The notes beneath the pieces were generated by a model that saw only the letters and a list, made by a program, of their open reading frames with translations, had not been told where the DNA came from and did not search any database. This document shows, in pieces, positions 27,567 to 37,506 of a DNA stretch of 63,190 nucleotides. Both the position numbers and the translations under genes were made by a program. Numbering within the stretch: the stretch's first letter is position 1; the number at the start of each line of letters is the position of its first letter. This stretch comes from Arthrobacter sp. TPD3018 (lineage in GTDB: Bacteria; Pseudomonadota; Alphaproteobacteria; Sphingomonadales; Sphingomonadaceae): NCBI GenBank assembly GCA_003075315.1, contig QDFQ01000006.1, forward strand, positions 89,530 to 152,719. The letters run 5' to 3'.

Positions 27567-28619
27567 ATGGCCGCTCCCAACATCATGACGTTGTTCACGA
27601 CCATGTATGGGTACGTGGAGAGTGCCATTGCCGGTGCCGTCGCGACCTTCGGTTCGGGCCTTGTGAGCTTCGTCGCGGCGCCGCTTGCACTTGCGGCCAC
27701 GATCTACTTCCTGTTGCTCGGCTTCGCTGTCCTGCGGGGTGCTATCCAGGCGCCACTCCGGGAGCTCGTGTTCCAAGCTGGAAAGGTCGGCTTCGCGCTC
27801 GCGGCGGCCAGCGCGGTCGGCTATACGACCTTTGTCGTCAACATCGCGACCGACCTGCCAGCCCAGATCATCGCGGCAGGGTCGGGGACGCCAGTCACCA
27901 ATCCGGGCACGACGTTCGATACCTATGTTGCCGACACCGGCAAACTCGGTCAGCGAATGGTCGACGCGAATACAAAGGTCCAGGCGCAGGCTTCGCGCGG
28001 CCTGACTGACTTCCGGACGCCGCTCATTCAGCTGACGTGTTCATTGGTCACCTATATCTGCATCGCAATCCTATACGTCTTTGCGTTTCTGTCGGCGTCG
28101 ATTGGTTTCTGCATCGTCATCTTCGCCAAGCTGTCCGTTTCGATCTGCGTTGCGCTCGCGCCACTTGCTCTTGCCTGCTTACTGTTCAACTCCTCGCGGT
28201 GGCTGTTCGATGGCTGGTTGAAGCAGACCACCAACTTCGTTCTCCTGATGGTCATCATGGCGATCATGACGAAATTCATCACCGGCCTGCAGGAGGCCGC
28301 GATGGACGGCATCCTGGGTTCAATTGGCGACGGTACCATCTTTGTCACCACCGAGAATACGTATCTGACACTCAGCGCCGGGGTCATGGTCGTGGCGACG
28401 ATCTCCTGCTCAGCGATCTATATCGTCGGCTCGATCTTCTTTTTTCAGTCCCCCGCCATCGCCTCGGGGATCGCCGGCGGCGCCTCGTCCAGCGGCCATG
28501 GCTTTCTGATGACGGGTGCGAACATGATGGCCAATCGCCTGATGTTCCGGCGCGCGACCCAGGCTGCCACTCCAGCCAATCGGGCGGCGAGCGGCGGTTC
28601 GATCAATCGCGCGGCATGA
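27567..28619 (+). CDS. virB6: Polytopic inner-membrane protein VirB6
   Basis: 350-aa VirB6/TrbL-type channel protein. At least six hydrophobic segments are visible (about residues 32-62, 70-95, 155-190, 190-215, 225-245, 265-290), with a periplasmic loop after the second. It follows the exclusion lipoprotein by 42 bp, as in IncN-like gene order. Confidence 0.92.
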   Translation: MAAPNIMTLFTTMYGYVESAIAGAVATFGSGLVSFVAAPLALAATIYFLLLGFAVLRGAIQAPLRELVFQAGKVGFALAAASAVGYTTFVVNIATDLPAQIIAAGSGTPVTNPGTTFDTYVADTGKLGQRMVDANTKVQAQASRGLTDFRTPLIQLTCSLVTYICIAILYVFAFLSASIGFCIVIFAKLSVSICVALAPLALACLLFNSSRWLFDGWLKQTTNFVLLMVIMAIMTKFITGLQEAAMDGILGSIGDGTIFVTTENTYLTLSAGVMVVATISCSAIYIVGSIFFFQSPAIASGIAGGASSSGHGFLMTGANMMANRLMFRRATQAATPANRAASGGSINRAA

Positions 28620-28689
28620 CCATAGCGATGAGCATCGTCCAGATCGGATCCAGGCCGCTGGATCCAGCATCACCAGCATTGGAGATCGT

Positions 28690-29043
28690 ATGAGAGGCTT
28701 AGCCCTGGTGGCGATCGGCACGATCGCGCTTAGCGGATGTGCCGGCGCGCAACTCAAGAAGCCGGCGGTCTGCGACGGCAAGCATCGACGGCCAGCGAAC
28801 GCCTACGGCAGCGTTCTTCCGACGCTGCCGATCCCCGTGCCTGTATCGCAAGCGGCGGCACGATCAATGATCGCCCCGCCATCCGGCTCCGCGCCACCGC
28901 AACAGCCTGCGTCTGCCCCCGAGATCCCGACGCTACGAGGCTCGGGCACGCCTTCCTCATCGTCGGGCCGCGAGATCCTAGGTCCGGCGGCCAAGCCCCG
29001 CCTGTCAAACCGGATCGTCGCTCGATCCTACCTTCCATGCTGA
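28690..29043 (+). CDS. virB7: Outer-membrane lipoprotein VirB7-like
   Basis: 117 aa. Signal peptide with lipobox IALSGC, then a short motif region (GKHRRPAN-AYGSVLP) and a long Pro/Ser-rich tail. VirB7 proteins stabilise VirB9 in the outer-membrane core complex; this one is longer than the classical 50-60 aa because of the Pro-rich extension. Position between virB6 and virB8 supports the call. Confidence 0.8.
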   Translation: MRGLALVAIGTIALSGCAGAQLKKPAVCDGKHRRPANAYGSVLPTLPIPVPVSQAAARSMIAPPSGSAPPQQPASAPEIPTLRGSGTPSSSSGREILGPAAKPRLSNRIVARSYLPC

Positions 29044-29059
29044 TCAGGGGGACGACGCC

Positions 29060-29737
29060 ATGCCGGCGGTGAAGGCCGAGAAGAAGGACGAGTATTTTCA
29101 GACGTCACGGACCTGGGAATACGATCGCTTCCGCGCTGCCGCAGGACGCGAGAAGCTCGCTTGGATCATCGCGGCAGTCGCGGTGGTATTGGCGATTGTC
29201 GCGGTGGCCGCCGTCGCGATGCTGACCCCGCTCAAGACGGTTGATCCGTTCGTGATCCGCGTCGACCGATCCTCGGGTGAAACCCAGATCGTCACGGCCC
29301 TGAAGGGACCGCAGCCCCGCACCTACGATGAGGCGGTCAATCGCTACTTCATCGCGCAATACGTCCGGCTACGGGAGGGCTGGCTCAACGATGCAGCACG
29401 CGAAAATGCCTATGCCGTCATGCTGATGAGCGATCAGAACGAAGCACAGCGTTATCTGAACAGCGTCCAGTCAAGCAACAGGAATGCACCGTCCAATATT
29501 TATGGTGACAAAGGCTTCGTATCGATTTCGATCCGGTCGATCAGCTTCCTCAGCCAGACCGTCGCGCAGGTCCGCTATTCCAAGATCATTACCTACGGAC
29601 AGAGCGCTCCCATCGCACAGAATTGGAACGCCATCCTGACCTTCAAATTCACGACAGCCCCCGAGCATGAGAAAGATCGCAACATCAATCCGCTCGGCTT
29701 CCAGGTCGTCAACTATCGCTCTGATCCGGAGGCGTGA
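29060..29737 (+). CDS. virB8: Core complex protein VirB8
   Basis: 225-aa bitopic inner-membrane protein. One transmembrane helix (about 35-56, LAWIIAAVAVVLAIVAVAAV) follows a cytoplasmic N-terminus; the periplasmic domain has the VirB8 features VDPFVIRVDRSSGE and YDEAVNRYFIAQYVRLREGW. Same strand and 16 bp after virB7, 1 bp before virB9. Confidence 0.95.
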   Translation: MPAVKAEKKDEYFQTSRTWEYDRFRAAAGREKLAWIIAAVAVVLAIVAVAAVAMLTPLKTVDPFVIRVDRSSGETQIVTALKGPQPRTYDEAVNRYFIAQYVRLREGWLNDAARENAYAVMLMSDQNEAQRYLNSVQSSNRNAPSNIYGDKGFVSISIRSISFLSQTVAQVRYSKIITYGQSAPIAQNWNAILTFKFTTAPEHEKDRNINPLGFQVVNYRSDPEA

Positions 29738-29738
29738 C

Positions 29739-30746
29739 ATGAACGAGCCATCGAACTCCCGGGTGAACCCGGATCGTGTCGTCGTCCCGTTCCTTCCGGC
29801 GCTGCGTCGGAGGGTCGAGGAGCGGCTGTCGCCTTCGATGAGCAAGCTGACCGTGACGAAAGCGGGCGCGACGAGCCGGTTCTGGCGAGGGATTGGAAGG
29901 ATATGGCATCGGCTAGTCGCCTTCTCAGCGGTCGGGCTCATCGCGTCGACGATGATCCCTCGTCCCGCGACCGCCTCTGAGGTCCCTCGCCCGGGGTCGA
30001 AGGACACCCGGTTGCGAGACGTCAATTACGATCCCGATCAGGTTGTCTCGATCGTCGGCAGTTTCCGCCATGCCATCGAGATCCGATTTGGACCCGGTGA
30101 GACGATCACGCAGGCGGCGCTCGGGGATACGGTATCGTGGCAGATCGCGCCGGTCGCCAACATCGTGTTCCTGAAGCCCCGGGAACGCGCCGGGCCCACC
30201 AATTTGATTGTCGTCACCAATGCGGCAGGCGTGGCTCGCACCTATCACTTCAATCTCTCGTTGGGGACGGCCGGCACGATGTACGGCGTCCGCTTTCGTT
30301 ATCTGCGCGAGGAGCGCGCGGTCGCCGCTTTGCAGGCTCAGGTCGCAGAGGCGCAGGCCGCCAAGGCGATCGAGTCTGGTATTACCACAGCGGCGCTCGA
30401 CCATGCCGTGATCGAGGGTCAGCGGAACCTGAACTATACGGTGCAGGGCGACGTGGCACTGCAGCCTAGCGAGGTATCGGACAACGGTGAGTTCACTGTT
30501 CTGCGATATCCGGGTCATGCCGACGTTCCGTCGATCTTCGCGGTCGACGTCGATGGTACCGAAACCATCGTTCCCTACGACGTGCGCGAGGATTTCGTCG
30601 TGATCCATGCGGTGTATCGGGAGTTGCGGCTCCGTCGCGGCACCGCCGTACTGTGCATCTTCAACGAGGCCCCTCCCCGCAACGTCCGGGGTGACCGGAC
30701 CGGCACCGTGTCCAACGTCGTCGAGCGCAAGGTGAAGGACCAATAG
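29739..30746 (+). CDS. virB9: Core complex protein VirB9
   Basis: 335 aa from ATG 29739. The signal peptide lies late (residues about 50-80, ending ATASE), so the N-terminal 48 residues may be extra; ATG at residue 33 (MSKLTVTKAG) is an alternative start. The mature part shows VirB9 features: YDPDQVVSIVGSFRHAIEI, NIVFLKPRE and, near the end, RRGTAVLCIFNEAPPRN. Forms the outer-membrane core with VirB7 and VirB10. Confidence 0.92.
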   Translation: MNEPSNSRVNPDRVVVPFLPALRRRVEERLSPSMSKLTVTKAGATSRFWRGIGRIWHRLVAFSAVGLIASTMIPRPATASEVPRPGSKDTRLRDVNYDPDQVVSIVGSFRHAIEIRFGPGETITQAALGDTVSWQIAPVANIVFLKPRERAGPTNLIVVTNAAGVARTYHFNLSLGTAGTMYGVRFRYLREERAVAALQAQVAEAQAAKAIESGITTAALDHAVIEGQRNLNYTVQGDVALQPSEVSDNGEFTVLRYPGHADVPSIFAVDVDGTETIVPYDVREDFVVIHAVYRELRLRRGTAVLCIFNEAPPRNVRGDRTGTVSNVVERKVKDQ

Positions 30747-30747
30747 C

Positions 30748-32058
30748 ATGGCCGAGACCATCATCGATCGTGGCGGGTCGATCGGCCCCGAGCCGATCGC
30801 ATCGCAACAGCCGGACACCATGGTGGCGCGTAGCGGCGGCTGGGGGAATATTGCCCTTCTGAGCGCTGGGATAGGGCTTGTCGGCGCAATTAGCGGCATA
30901 GCCATCGGGTACGGTGCCTTTCATCGACCGGTGAACGCGACCAACGCTGCCGCGCCTGCGAAAGCTAGCGATCGCAGCGTTGACGAGGTGATGGCCAATC
31001 CAAATGTCCAGCGCGCCGCGCTCGCCAATCAGCTCGGCCAACCTGGCGCTCCCGCAACCGATATCTTCGGTCGTCCCATCACGCCGGCGACACCGACGGT
31101 CGACGCGAGCGGCAATGCGAATCCTGCGGCGGGTGTCGTGGCGAACCAGGGTCCGACCGCAAGTGGCCAACAGACGCCCGCTCAGCGCCGCGCGGAACAG
31201 GCAAGGATCATGGCGGATGCAGCGCGCCGATCGCCGATCATGGCGTTCGGTGCGACGGGTCCGACCCCCGAAACATCCGGATCGGCAAATGACGCGACGA
31301 GAGCTTCGCAGGATCCCGGTGGGGTCCAAGATGGCAGCGACCTCCAGACCGGGCGGTCGATGGTCGCTCGTCGTGATGTCGGCGCGAGCGGCTTCAATGA
31401 CCAAGGCGAAGGCACTGCAACGGCAAAGGGCGCTACGGACCTCGGCGACCAGCTGAGCCATTCCGGCATTCAGACGGTGCGCGCGACGATGGTGGGCGAC
31501 CGCAGTCTCCTCCTCAGCGCCGGAACCGTCATCCCTTGCACGCTGCAGACGGCGATAAACTCGACGCAGGCGGGCTTTGTGTCATGCGTCATCAATCACG
31601 ACGTCTTCTCGGAAAACGGCCGCATCGTGCTGCTCGACAAAGGCACGAAGGTGCTCGGCCAGTATGCAGGCGGGATCACGCAAGGTCAGGCGCGCCTTTT
31701 CGTTCTCTGGACCCGGGCACTCACCCCTCGCGGCGTCGCGATCAACCTTGGTTCGCCGGCGTCTGACAGTCTTGGGCGCGCGGGATTGCCGGGCGGGGTT
31801 GATACACAATTCTGGTCCCGCTTCGGCCTTGGCCTCGTTATTTCGGTCTTGGAGGACGCCTCCAACATCGCGAGCCGGGCGGTTCAAGGGGAAGGAACCT
31901 ATTCGACGCAGGTTCCGGGCAACACCGCCAATACCGTTCTTCAACAGACGATGCAGATCAGGCCCGTCTTGAAGAAGAACCAAGGCGATACGGCGGCTAT
32001 TTTCGTCGCGAAGGATTTTGACTTTCGGTCGGTCTACGAAGTGCGCCTGAGGCGCTGA
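30748..32058 (+). CDS. virB10: Core complex protein VirB10
   Basis: 436-aa protein spanning both membranes. One inner-membrane helix (about 31-55), a long Pro/Ala/Thr-rich periplasmic stretch (60-235), then the TrbI/VirB10 beta-barrel domain: LLSAGTVIPCTLQTAINSTQ, VLLDKGTKVLGQYAGG and RLFVLWTRALTPRGVAINL. The antenna region SPASDSLGRAGLPGGVD follows. Full length. One base separates it from virB9 and virB11 on each side. Confidence 0.95.
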   Translation: MAETIIDRGGSIGPEPIASQQPDTMVARSGGWGNIALLSAGIGLVGAISGIAIGYGAFHRPVNATNAAAPAKASDRSVDEVMANPNVQRAALANQLGQPGAPATDIFGRPITPATPTVDASGNANPAAGVVANQGPTASGQQTPAQRRAEQARIMADAARRSPIMAFGATGPTPETSGSANDATRASQDPGGVQDGSDLQTGRSMVARRDVGASGFNDQGEGTATAKGATDLGDQLSHSGIQTVRATMVGDRSLLLSAGTVIPCTLQTAINSTQAGFVSCVINHDVFSENGRIVLLDKGTKVLGQYAGGITQGQARLFVLWTRALTPRGVAINLGSPASDSLGRAGLPGGVDTQFWSRFGLGLVISVLEDASNIASRAVQGEGTYSTQVPGNTANTVLQQTMQIRPVLKKNQGDTAAIFVAKDFDFRSVYEVRLRR

Positions 32059-32059
32059 T

Positions 32060-33082
32060 ATGGCGTCGGGTTCAGCCTCGCTGCTCTACGCTCATAACGC
32101 GGCGCCGATCATTCGCCATCTGGAGCGCGCCGACGTCACAGAACTCGTCATCAACGAGCCCGGCCTGATTGGACTGGAAACTCGCGCGGGTTGGGAGTGG
32201 CACGAGGAGCCTTCGCTCGACAGTTCGTCTTTGATGACGCTCTCGCGGCTCATCGCCGGCTGCACCAAACAGGATGTCAGCGCTGAGTATCCGATCGTAT
32301 CATCGGTCCTTCCAGGCGGTGAACGAGCGCAGGTCGTCGTTCCACCCGCAGTCGAGCAAGGCTTCATCTCGATCACGGTACGCAAAGCATCCGGTGTCTC
32401 GATGGACCTCGACGATTTCGATCGGGCCGGTCTTTTCAGTGAGGTGCGTGCCAAAGGGCTTCACGAGGAGATCGATGCGGCGTTGCTCGCGCGGCGCGCG
32501 GCCGGTGATTGGAAGGCGTTCTTCCGACTGGCCGTGGAAGCGAAGAAGAACATTCTGATTTCCGGCGCCACAGGATCGGGCAAGACCAGCTTTTCGAAGG
32601 GGCTCATCAAGCTGATCCCCGACCATGAGCGGATCCTGACGATCGAGGATACGCGCGAGCTGGTCGTGCCGCAGCGCAACCGCGTCCACATGATGTACGC
32701 CAAGGACGGCAAGGGGCTGCAGAAGGTCGGGGCAAAAGAGTTGCTGGAGTCTGCCCTTCGCATGCGCCCTGATCGCATCCTCCTCCAGGAGCTGCGCGAT
32801 GGAACGGCGTTCTTCTACCTAAGGAACGTCAACAGCGGTCATCCCGGATCGATCACCACCGTCCACGCCAATACGGCCGAGGGCGCGCTCGAGCAGCTCA
32901 CGCTCCTGGTGAAGGAGTCGGACGGCGGAAGCGACCTCGACCGCCATGACATCAGAGCATTGCTGCGGTCGCTGGTGGACATCGTCGTGCAAATGGACCG
33001 GCTGCCCCCGCGAGACGGGCAGCCTGCGCGCTATCGCATGACGGAGGTGTGGTTCGATCCGGCGGGTAAGCCGCGAGACTGA
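32060..33082 (+). CDS. virB11: Secretion ATPase VirB11
   Basis: 340-aa hexameric ATPase. Walker A GATGSGKTSF at about 171, Asp box LTIEDTRELV, Walker B region RPDRILLQELRDG and the His box SGHPGSITTVHAN are all present. It switches the system between pilus assembly and substrate transport. It follows virB10 by one base. Confidence 0.95.
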   Translation: MASGSASLLYAHNAAPIIRHLERADVTELVINEPGLIGLETRAGWEWHEEPSLDSSSLMTLSRLIAGCTKQDVSAEYPIVSSVLPGGERAQVVVPPAVEQGFISITVRKASGVSMDLDDFDRAGLFSEVRAKGLHEEIDAALLARRAAGDWKAFFRLAVEAKKNILISGATGSGKTSFSKGLIKLIPDHERILTIEDTRELVVPQRNRVHMMYAKDGKGLQKVGAKELLESALRMRPDRILLQELRDGTAFFYLRNVNSGHPGSITTVHANTAEGALEQLTLLVKESDGGSDLDRHDIRALLRSLVDIVVQMDRLPPRDGQPARYRMTEVWFDPAGKPRD

Positions 33083-33094
33083 GGAGGGTCGCGC

Positions 33095-35008
33095 GTGAGC
33101 GGCAAGTGGGTCCGGAGCAGCGAAGGGTCGCAACCCGGCGCAATCATCTTTCTAACGGTGATCGGCCTTGCGTTCAGCGCGGCGATCGGAGCCGTCGCAG
33201 TCCTCTGCCGCGCGCATCTTCTCAGTGCCAAGACACCGTGGCTGAAGGTCCCGGCGGCCCTGTGGTCGATGCGTGCCTATCCGATCATCTACAAGCCGTT
33301 CATCGTCGGTTTCGGGATCGGACTGGTGCTCACCGGATTTCTGATCGCGTCTTCGCTCTTCCGGCGGCAGACCCTCCATGGCGAGGCGCGCTGGGCGCGG
33401 CCGGGCGAGGTTCGCAAGGGCAAGCTGCTCGGCAAGGCAGGCATCGTCCTGGGCAAGTTCGGCGGAAAGGTGATGCGCTTCGACGGATCCGAGCACGTGC
33501 TGCTCGAGGCTCCGACCAGGGCTGGCAAGGGCGTTGGCGTCATCATTCCCAACCTGCTCGACTGGCCCGACTCCCTAGTAGTTCTCGATATTAAGCAGGA
33601 GAATTGGGACAACACGGCCGGCTATCGCCTGAAGGAGCTGGGCCAGCGTGTCGTCCTGTTCAACCCGCTTGATCCATCCGGACGGACGGCTCGCTACAAT
33701 CCGCTCAGTTATATCGATCGTCGCAATCCGGTCGAGGTGATCAACGAACTGCAGAAAATCGCGGTCATGCTGTTCCCCGATCCGCTGACCGGCGACAAGT
33801 TCTGGGCCGAGGGGGCACGTACGGCGTTTCTTGGCGTCACGGCCTATATCGCTGCGACGGCCGACGATGGCGAAGACGCGCTCCCCTTCACGTTCGGTGA
33901 AGTCTACCGGCAGTTCGCAGCTGGCGACGCGCAGCGACGGTTCCCGAAGATCATCGAGCAGCGCAAAGCGACCGGGAAGCCGCTGTCTGGGGGCTGCGAA
34001 TCTGCCATCCGTGATTACACGTCGTCGTCGGCGAACACGTTCACGGGGCTTCGTCAGTCGGTGACGGCCAAGGTCAATGCGTGGCTGAACCCCTATGTCG
34101 ATGCCGCCACTTCGGAAAGCGACTTCGATCTGCGCGACTTCCGAGATGAGCGTATCTCGCTGTATCTCGGTGTCTCGCCCGACGACCTCGATCGCGCCGC
34201 GCCGATCTACGGCTTGCTGTTCCAGCAGCTCGTCGACCTGAATGTGCGCGAACTGCCAAAGGGAGATCGGCACCGGGTGAAGGTGCTTCTCGCGCTCGAC
34301 GAATTCGCCAGCCTCGGCAAGTGCTCCGTCCTGGCGAACGCCTTCAGCTACGTCGCCGGCTATGGTCTCCGGCTGCTTCCGGCCTTCCAATCGATCGAGC
34401 AGATCCAAGGCGTCTACGGCGACAAGGTGGCGGCCGACATCGAACGCAATTGTGCCGTGCGGCTCATCCTCCGCCCGGCAGGGCTGTCCGATGCGAAGAA
34501 TATCTCCGAGCAGCTTGGCACGTACACGTTCAAATCACGATCGCGCTCGATAGGGACCTGGGGAGGCGGGGGTGGCTCCACGTCGCTGTCCGATCAGCGC
34601 CGCCCGTTGATGCTTCCCCAGGAGGTTGAAATGTTGCCAGAGGACGATCTCATTGTCTTTCGGCGTGGCATGTATGCGACCTATGGCAAGAAGGTTCGAT
34701 ACTATGCCGAGAAGAAGCTCGCGGCACGCACACGGATCGCGCCACCTGCCATGCCGATGATCCGGCTCGATCCCGCGGTGGCCCGCAATAGCTTGAGGGT
34801 CATTCAGGCAAGCGAGTCCGGCGCGGAGGACGCTGCTGCGATTGCCGCTTCCGGCCTCGCGTCGCCGAATTCAACCCATGGGAGCTCTGATCAACGGCGT
34901 ACCTTGCTCAGTCGTACCGCCGTGGACGCAGCCTTGGCTGTGCCTCCAAGCGCACGAACAAAGGAGCTGTTCGATCATCTGATCGCACTCAACATTCGGG
35001 TCGCTTAG
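33095..35008 (+). CDS. virD4: Type IV coupling protein VirD4/TraG
   Basis: 637 aa, GTG start. Two N-terminal transmembrane helices (about 12-34 and 66-88), Walker A-like APTRAGKGVGVIIPNLL near 139, and the Walker B region LLALDEFASLGK. It recruits the relaxosome to the channel. The C-terminal 80 residues are low-complexity. Last gene of the operon; A/T-rich and degenerate IS sequence follows. Confidence 0.95.
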   Translation: MSGKWVRSSEGSQPGAIIFLTVIGLAFSAAIGAVAVLCRAHLLSAKTPWLKVPAALWSMRAYPIIYKPFIVGFGIGLVLTGFLIASSLFRRQTLHGEARWARPGEVRKGKLLGKAGIVLGKFGGKVMRFDGSEHVLLEAPTRAGKGVGVIIPNLLDWPDSLVVLDIKQENWDNTAGYRLKELGQRVVLFNPLDPSGRTARYNPLSYIDRRNPVEVINELQKIAVMLFPDPLTGDKFWAEGARTAFLGVTAYIAATADDGEDALPFTFGEVYRQFAAGDAQRRFPKIIEQRKATGKPLSGGCESAIRDYTSSSANTFTGLRQSVTAKVNAWLNPYVDAATSESDFDLRDFRDERISLYLGVSPDDLDRAAPIYGLLFQQLVDLNVRELPKGDRHRVKVLLALDEFASLGKCSVLANAFSYVAGYGLRLLPAFQSIEQIQGVYGDKVAADIERNCAVRLILRPAGLSDAKNISEQLGTYTFKSRSRSIGTWGGGGGSTSLSDQRRPLMLPQEVEMLPEDDLIVFRRGMYATYGKKVRYYAEKKLAARTRIAPPAMPMIRLDPAVARNSLRVIQASESGAEDAAAIAASGLASPNSTHGSSDQRRTLLSRTAVDAALAVPPSARTKELFDHLIALNIRVA

Positions 35009-35096
35009 TTTCTCGGCAATCGCCGATGGCCAGATAATTAGACCCTCAAAGATCAGCATGGGCGACGCGATCCCACACGCGGTCATTCACGACTTT

Positions 35097-35440
35097 TCTT
35101 CGGCCCGAGCTTCTTCATGACCGCGGGCCAGGTCAGCGATTACACCGGTGCGGCGGCGCTGCTCGACGACCCGCACAAGGGCGCAGTGGCTGCTCAGTGA
35201 TCGCGGCTATGACGCCGTCGGGTCAGGAATGCTCTTAACGCCAAGGGCATTAAACCCGGCATCCCGCGTCGAAGGTCGGGTAAAGAGTCGCTCAGATACG
35301 ACTAAGCCGCATCGAGATCATGTTCGGCCGTCTGAAGGACTGGCGCCGTGTCGGCTCCCGCTACGATCGGTGCCCAAACGCCTTTTTCTCCGACGTCGCC
35401 TCGCGGCCACCATCATCTCCTGGCTGCGATCAACGAGTCC
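35097..35440 (+). pseudogene. IS5-family transposase remnant
   Basis: In mixed frames one reads FFMTAGQVSDYTGAAALLDD, then AQWLLSDRGYDA, GIKPGIPRR, RIEIMFGRLKDWRRV and ATIISWL, the C-terminal half of an IS5/IS427-type transposase. Single-base indels and stops break it, and no N-terminus is present. It separates the secretion operon from the SPARSA island. 35009-35096 holds nothing recognisable. Confidence 0.75.
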
Positions 35441-35445
35441 AGACC

Positions 35446-36686
35446 CTAGCTACTCCCCCCAGCTAGGTCGATAGGACGCCAAGTCGCACCGTTTCGCTTC
35501 GCGAACCGTGAAAAGCTTTCCGGAGTGTGACGCTCGATCACGTTGGCTTCATAGTCGACTACAACGAAGATTGGGTCTGCGGCGTTCGGGACCACGTCGC
35601 CCACGGCAAGCAAATAGGAATGCGTCAGCCCCCCGTAGAACTGCATGGTGATCATGACACAGCCAGGTTTTTCGCCCTCCGGTGTCTTGGTGGCGACCAG
35701 GAGCAGATGATGGTGTGCGAGCACCGGGAAAGCTTCGGTAAATTTCTTGGCTTCCTCGATCGAAAGCTGAACGACGCTGCCAGTTCCGTAGCGCGCATAG
35801 TCTCGGGCGCTGGCAAATGCTGGCGTCCGAACAGCTGCGTCTCCAAACAGATGAGCACAGACGTTTACGCCTATTTTGACCAGCACTCTGTCATAGGCAA
35901 CGGGATCCATGGTCTGGCGAAGATGGATTCCGGGCGTGTCGGTACTGATTGAGGTGGCGTCAGCGGGGACGACGAGCTTCGGGTGGTTTTGACGGATTAG
36001 GGTTAGCAGGCTGGCGACAGCCTCGACATCTTCCGCCCGGCAAGTCATCGCCCCCCTGCCCCTACGAAAGACACGCGCGGTAAGAGTTCCGGTTGTTTCG
36101 GTATTTGGGTACTCGAGCGGCTCGAGCCAGACGGCCCCGCGCGGCGCTGCTGCGGCGCTGTCGACCTCGCCCGGCTGGTAAGCGACGCCGTCCCAGCGCA
36201 AGAAAGTCAGACGGTAACGCACCTCGACACCGTCCCGCAGCTTTTCACAAAGCGTAAGCAGGTCGGCGAGTGCCCCAGATCGCGAATCAACTCGTTCGCC
36301 GACGCCGCGTCGGTCGCGCTGACAGTCATCCGTTCGGGCGGTACGTAGTTCACTTGCGGCCAAACCATTGACTGGCCTCCGCTGCCAAGCTCCTGTTCAA
36401 GAAGCAGACCGGACTGTGGATCATCAAAGTAACTGACCGGCGCGTAAATAGAGGGCGCGGCAGTCCTTTTGCCCCGCTTTCGTGACCGGGTCTGCTTGAA
36501 CAAGCGGGCGATCGCCAGAGGAGAGGCGCGCATTACCTTCGTTTCCATGGGAGAGAAAACGTCAGTATTGCAGACCCCGCAGACGACATCCTTCAGCAAC
36601 CACTTGCCGTCGTCACCGCCCATGCCCGCCGGGACGACGTGCTCTTCAGTATAAGGGCCGTCGGAAGGACAGTAGATGCAGGTCAC
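35446..36686 (-). pseudogene. HNH-endonuclease-like protein, frameshifted in a G run
   Basis: Starts at GTG 36686 with TCIYCPSDGPYTEEHVVPAG, then KDVVCGVCN: two CxxC pairs and EHV form an HNH/McrA-like zinc finger. The frame leaves at about 36275, where the minus strand reads CTGGGGCAC; one more G would join it to the second frame (LADLLTLCEKLRDGVEVRYR onwards) that ends at 35446, restoring about 413 aa. The C-terminal 300 residues are unknown (VVDYEANVIERHTPESF near the end). Last gene of a minus-strand trio with the AbiGi-like and DUF2026-like genes. The HNH call is from motif only. Confidence 0.6.
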
Positions 36687-36805
36687 GCTTGATCTCCGTG
36701 GTGAGCAAAGCTTGTCGGTCGTTCCGTGCAGTCTCGCCTGCCGTGCCGACAACGCTTACATCCAGACAGCGCAACCGATTGAGATCCGTTTCAACACCCA
36801 AGCGC

Positions 36806-37465
36806 TCAGCCCGACAACGCCATCTCGATCCTGTCTTCGCTCCAGTAGGGATCGATGAACGGACACTCGTAGCTCGGGCCGACATGATCGAGCTTAGCGG
36901 AGGCGAAGAAGCCTCTGGCGGCATCGTGGAGCGTTTCGGGAATAATTAGGAACGCCGGTTCCGTCTCTGCAAACGGTAGGTCGCCGACGTGTCGCCACTC
37001 GCGCTCCCACTCGAAAAGGTAGGTCGAGACACCATAGGTGCCGGGCAAGTCCACAAAGGGCGCCAAATTCCAGACCGGAGCGGCCGGATCGCCGGCTGCG
37101 CTATGGACCAGGGCATTGATCGCCTGCGCCTGCGGCGTATCCTTATAGGCATAGAGGATCGGCCCGCCGCCTCGCTCGACCAGAAACTCCTTGCGAAAGC
37201 CGATCCCGTGCTGACCTCGCGCGTCAGCCAGGCGCTTGAAGTGATGAAGCGGCACCTCACTAAAACAGACCGAGCGCTTGGCGTGCGGAAGATGGCGTCC
37301 GGCACCGAACGCCTTCATCGCGACAATGCGCCGCTCGTACAGGATCGCAATTGCGTTATCATAGGCCGATTTGAACTTAGACTCCTTGGCGAAGTGGACT
37401 ACGTATTTGGACATGTCCTTCCATGCAGGATCAATTGTGCCGATCAGCGGCATCGCAGGGGCCAT
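36806..37465 (-). CDS. AbiGi-like abortive-infection protein
   Basis: 219 aa. The sequence fits the AbiGi family pattern (putative antitoxin of an abortive-infection pair): YVVHFAKESKF at the start, then KRSVCFSEVPLHHFKRLADA and GIGFRKEFLVERGGGPILYA, equivalent to the conserved CF-x-(D/E)-(I/V)-P and YGIGF...PVLY blocks. ATG 37414 (MSKYVVHF) may be the true start. It lies 41 bp from the DUF2026-like gene, same strand, inside the SPARSA-side defence island. No AbiGii-type toxin is recognised next to it; the neighbours may replace it. Confidence 0.55.
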   Translation of the reverse strand: MAPAMPLIGTIDPAWKDMSKYVVHFAKESKFKSAYDNAIAILYERRIVAMKAFGAGRHLPHAKRSVCFSEVPLHHFKRLADARGQHGIGFRKEFLVERGGGPILYAYKDTPQAQAINALVHSAAGDPAAPVWNLAPFVDLPGTYGVSTYLFEWEREWRHVGDLPFAETEPAFLIIPETLHDAARGFFASAKLDHVGPSYECPFIDPYWSEDRIEMALSG

Positions 37466-37506
37466 GGGCTAGGCGAACCGGAGCGGCATCGTGCAACTGC
37501 CATGGC

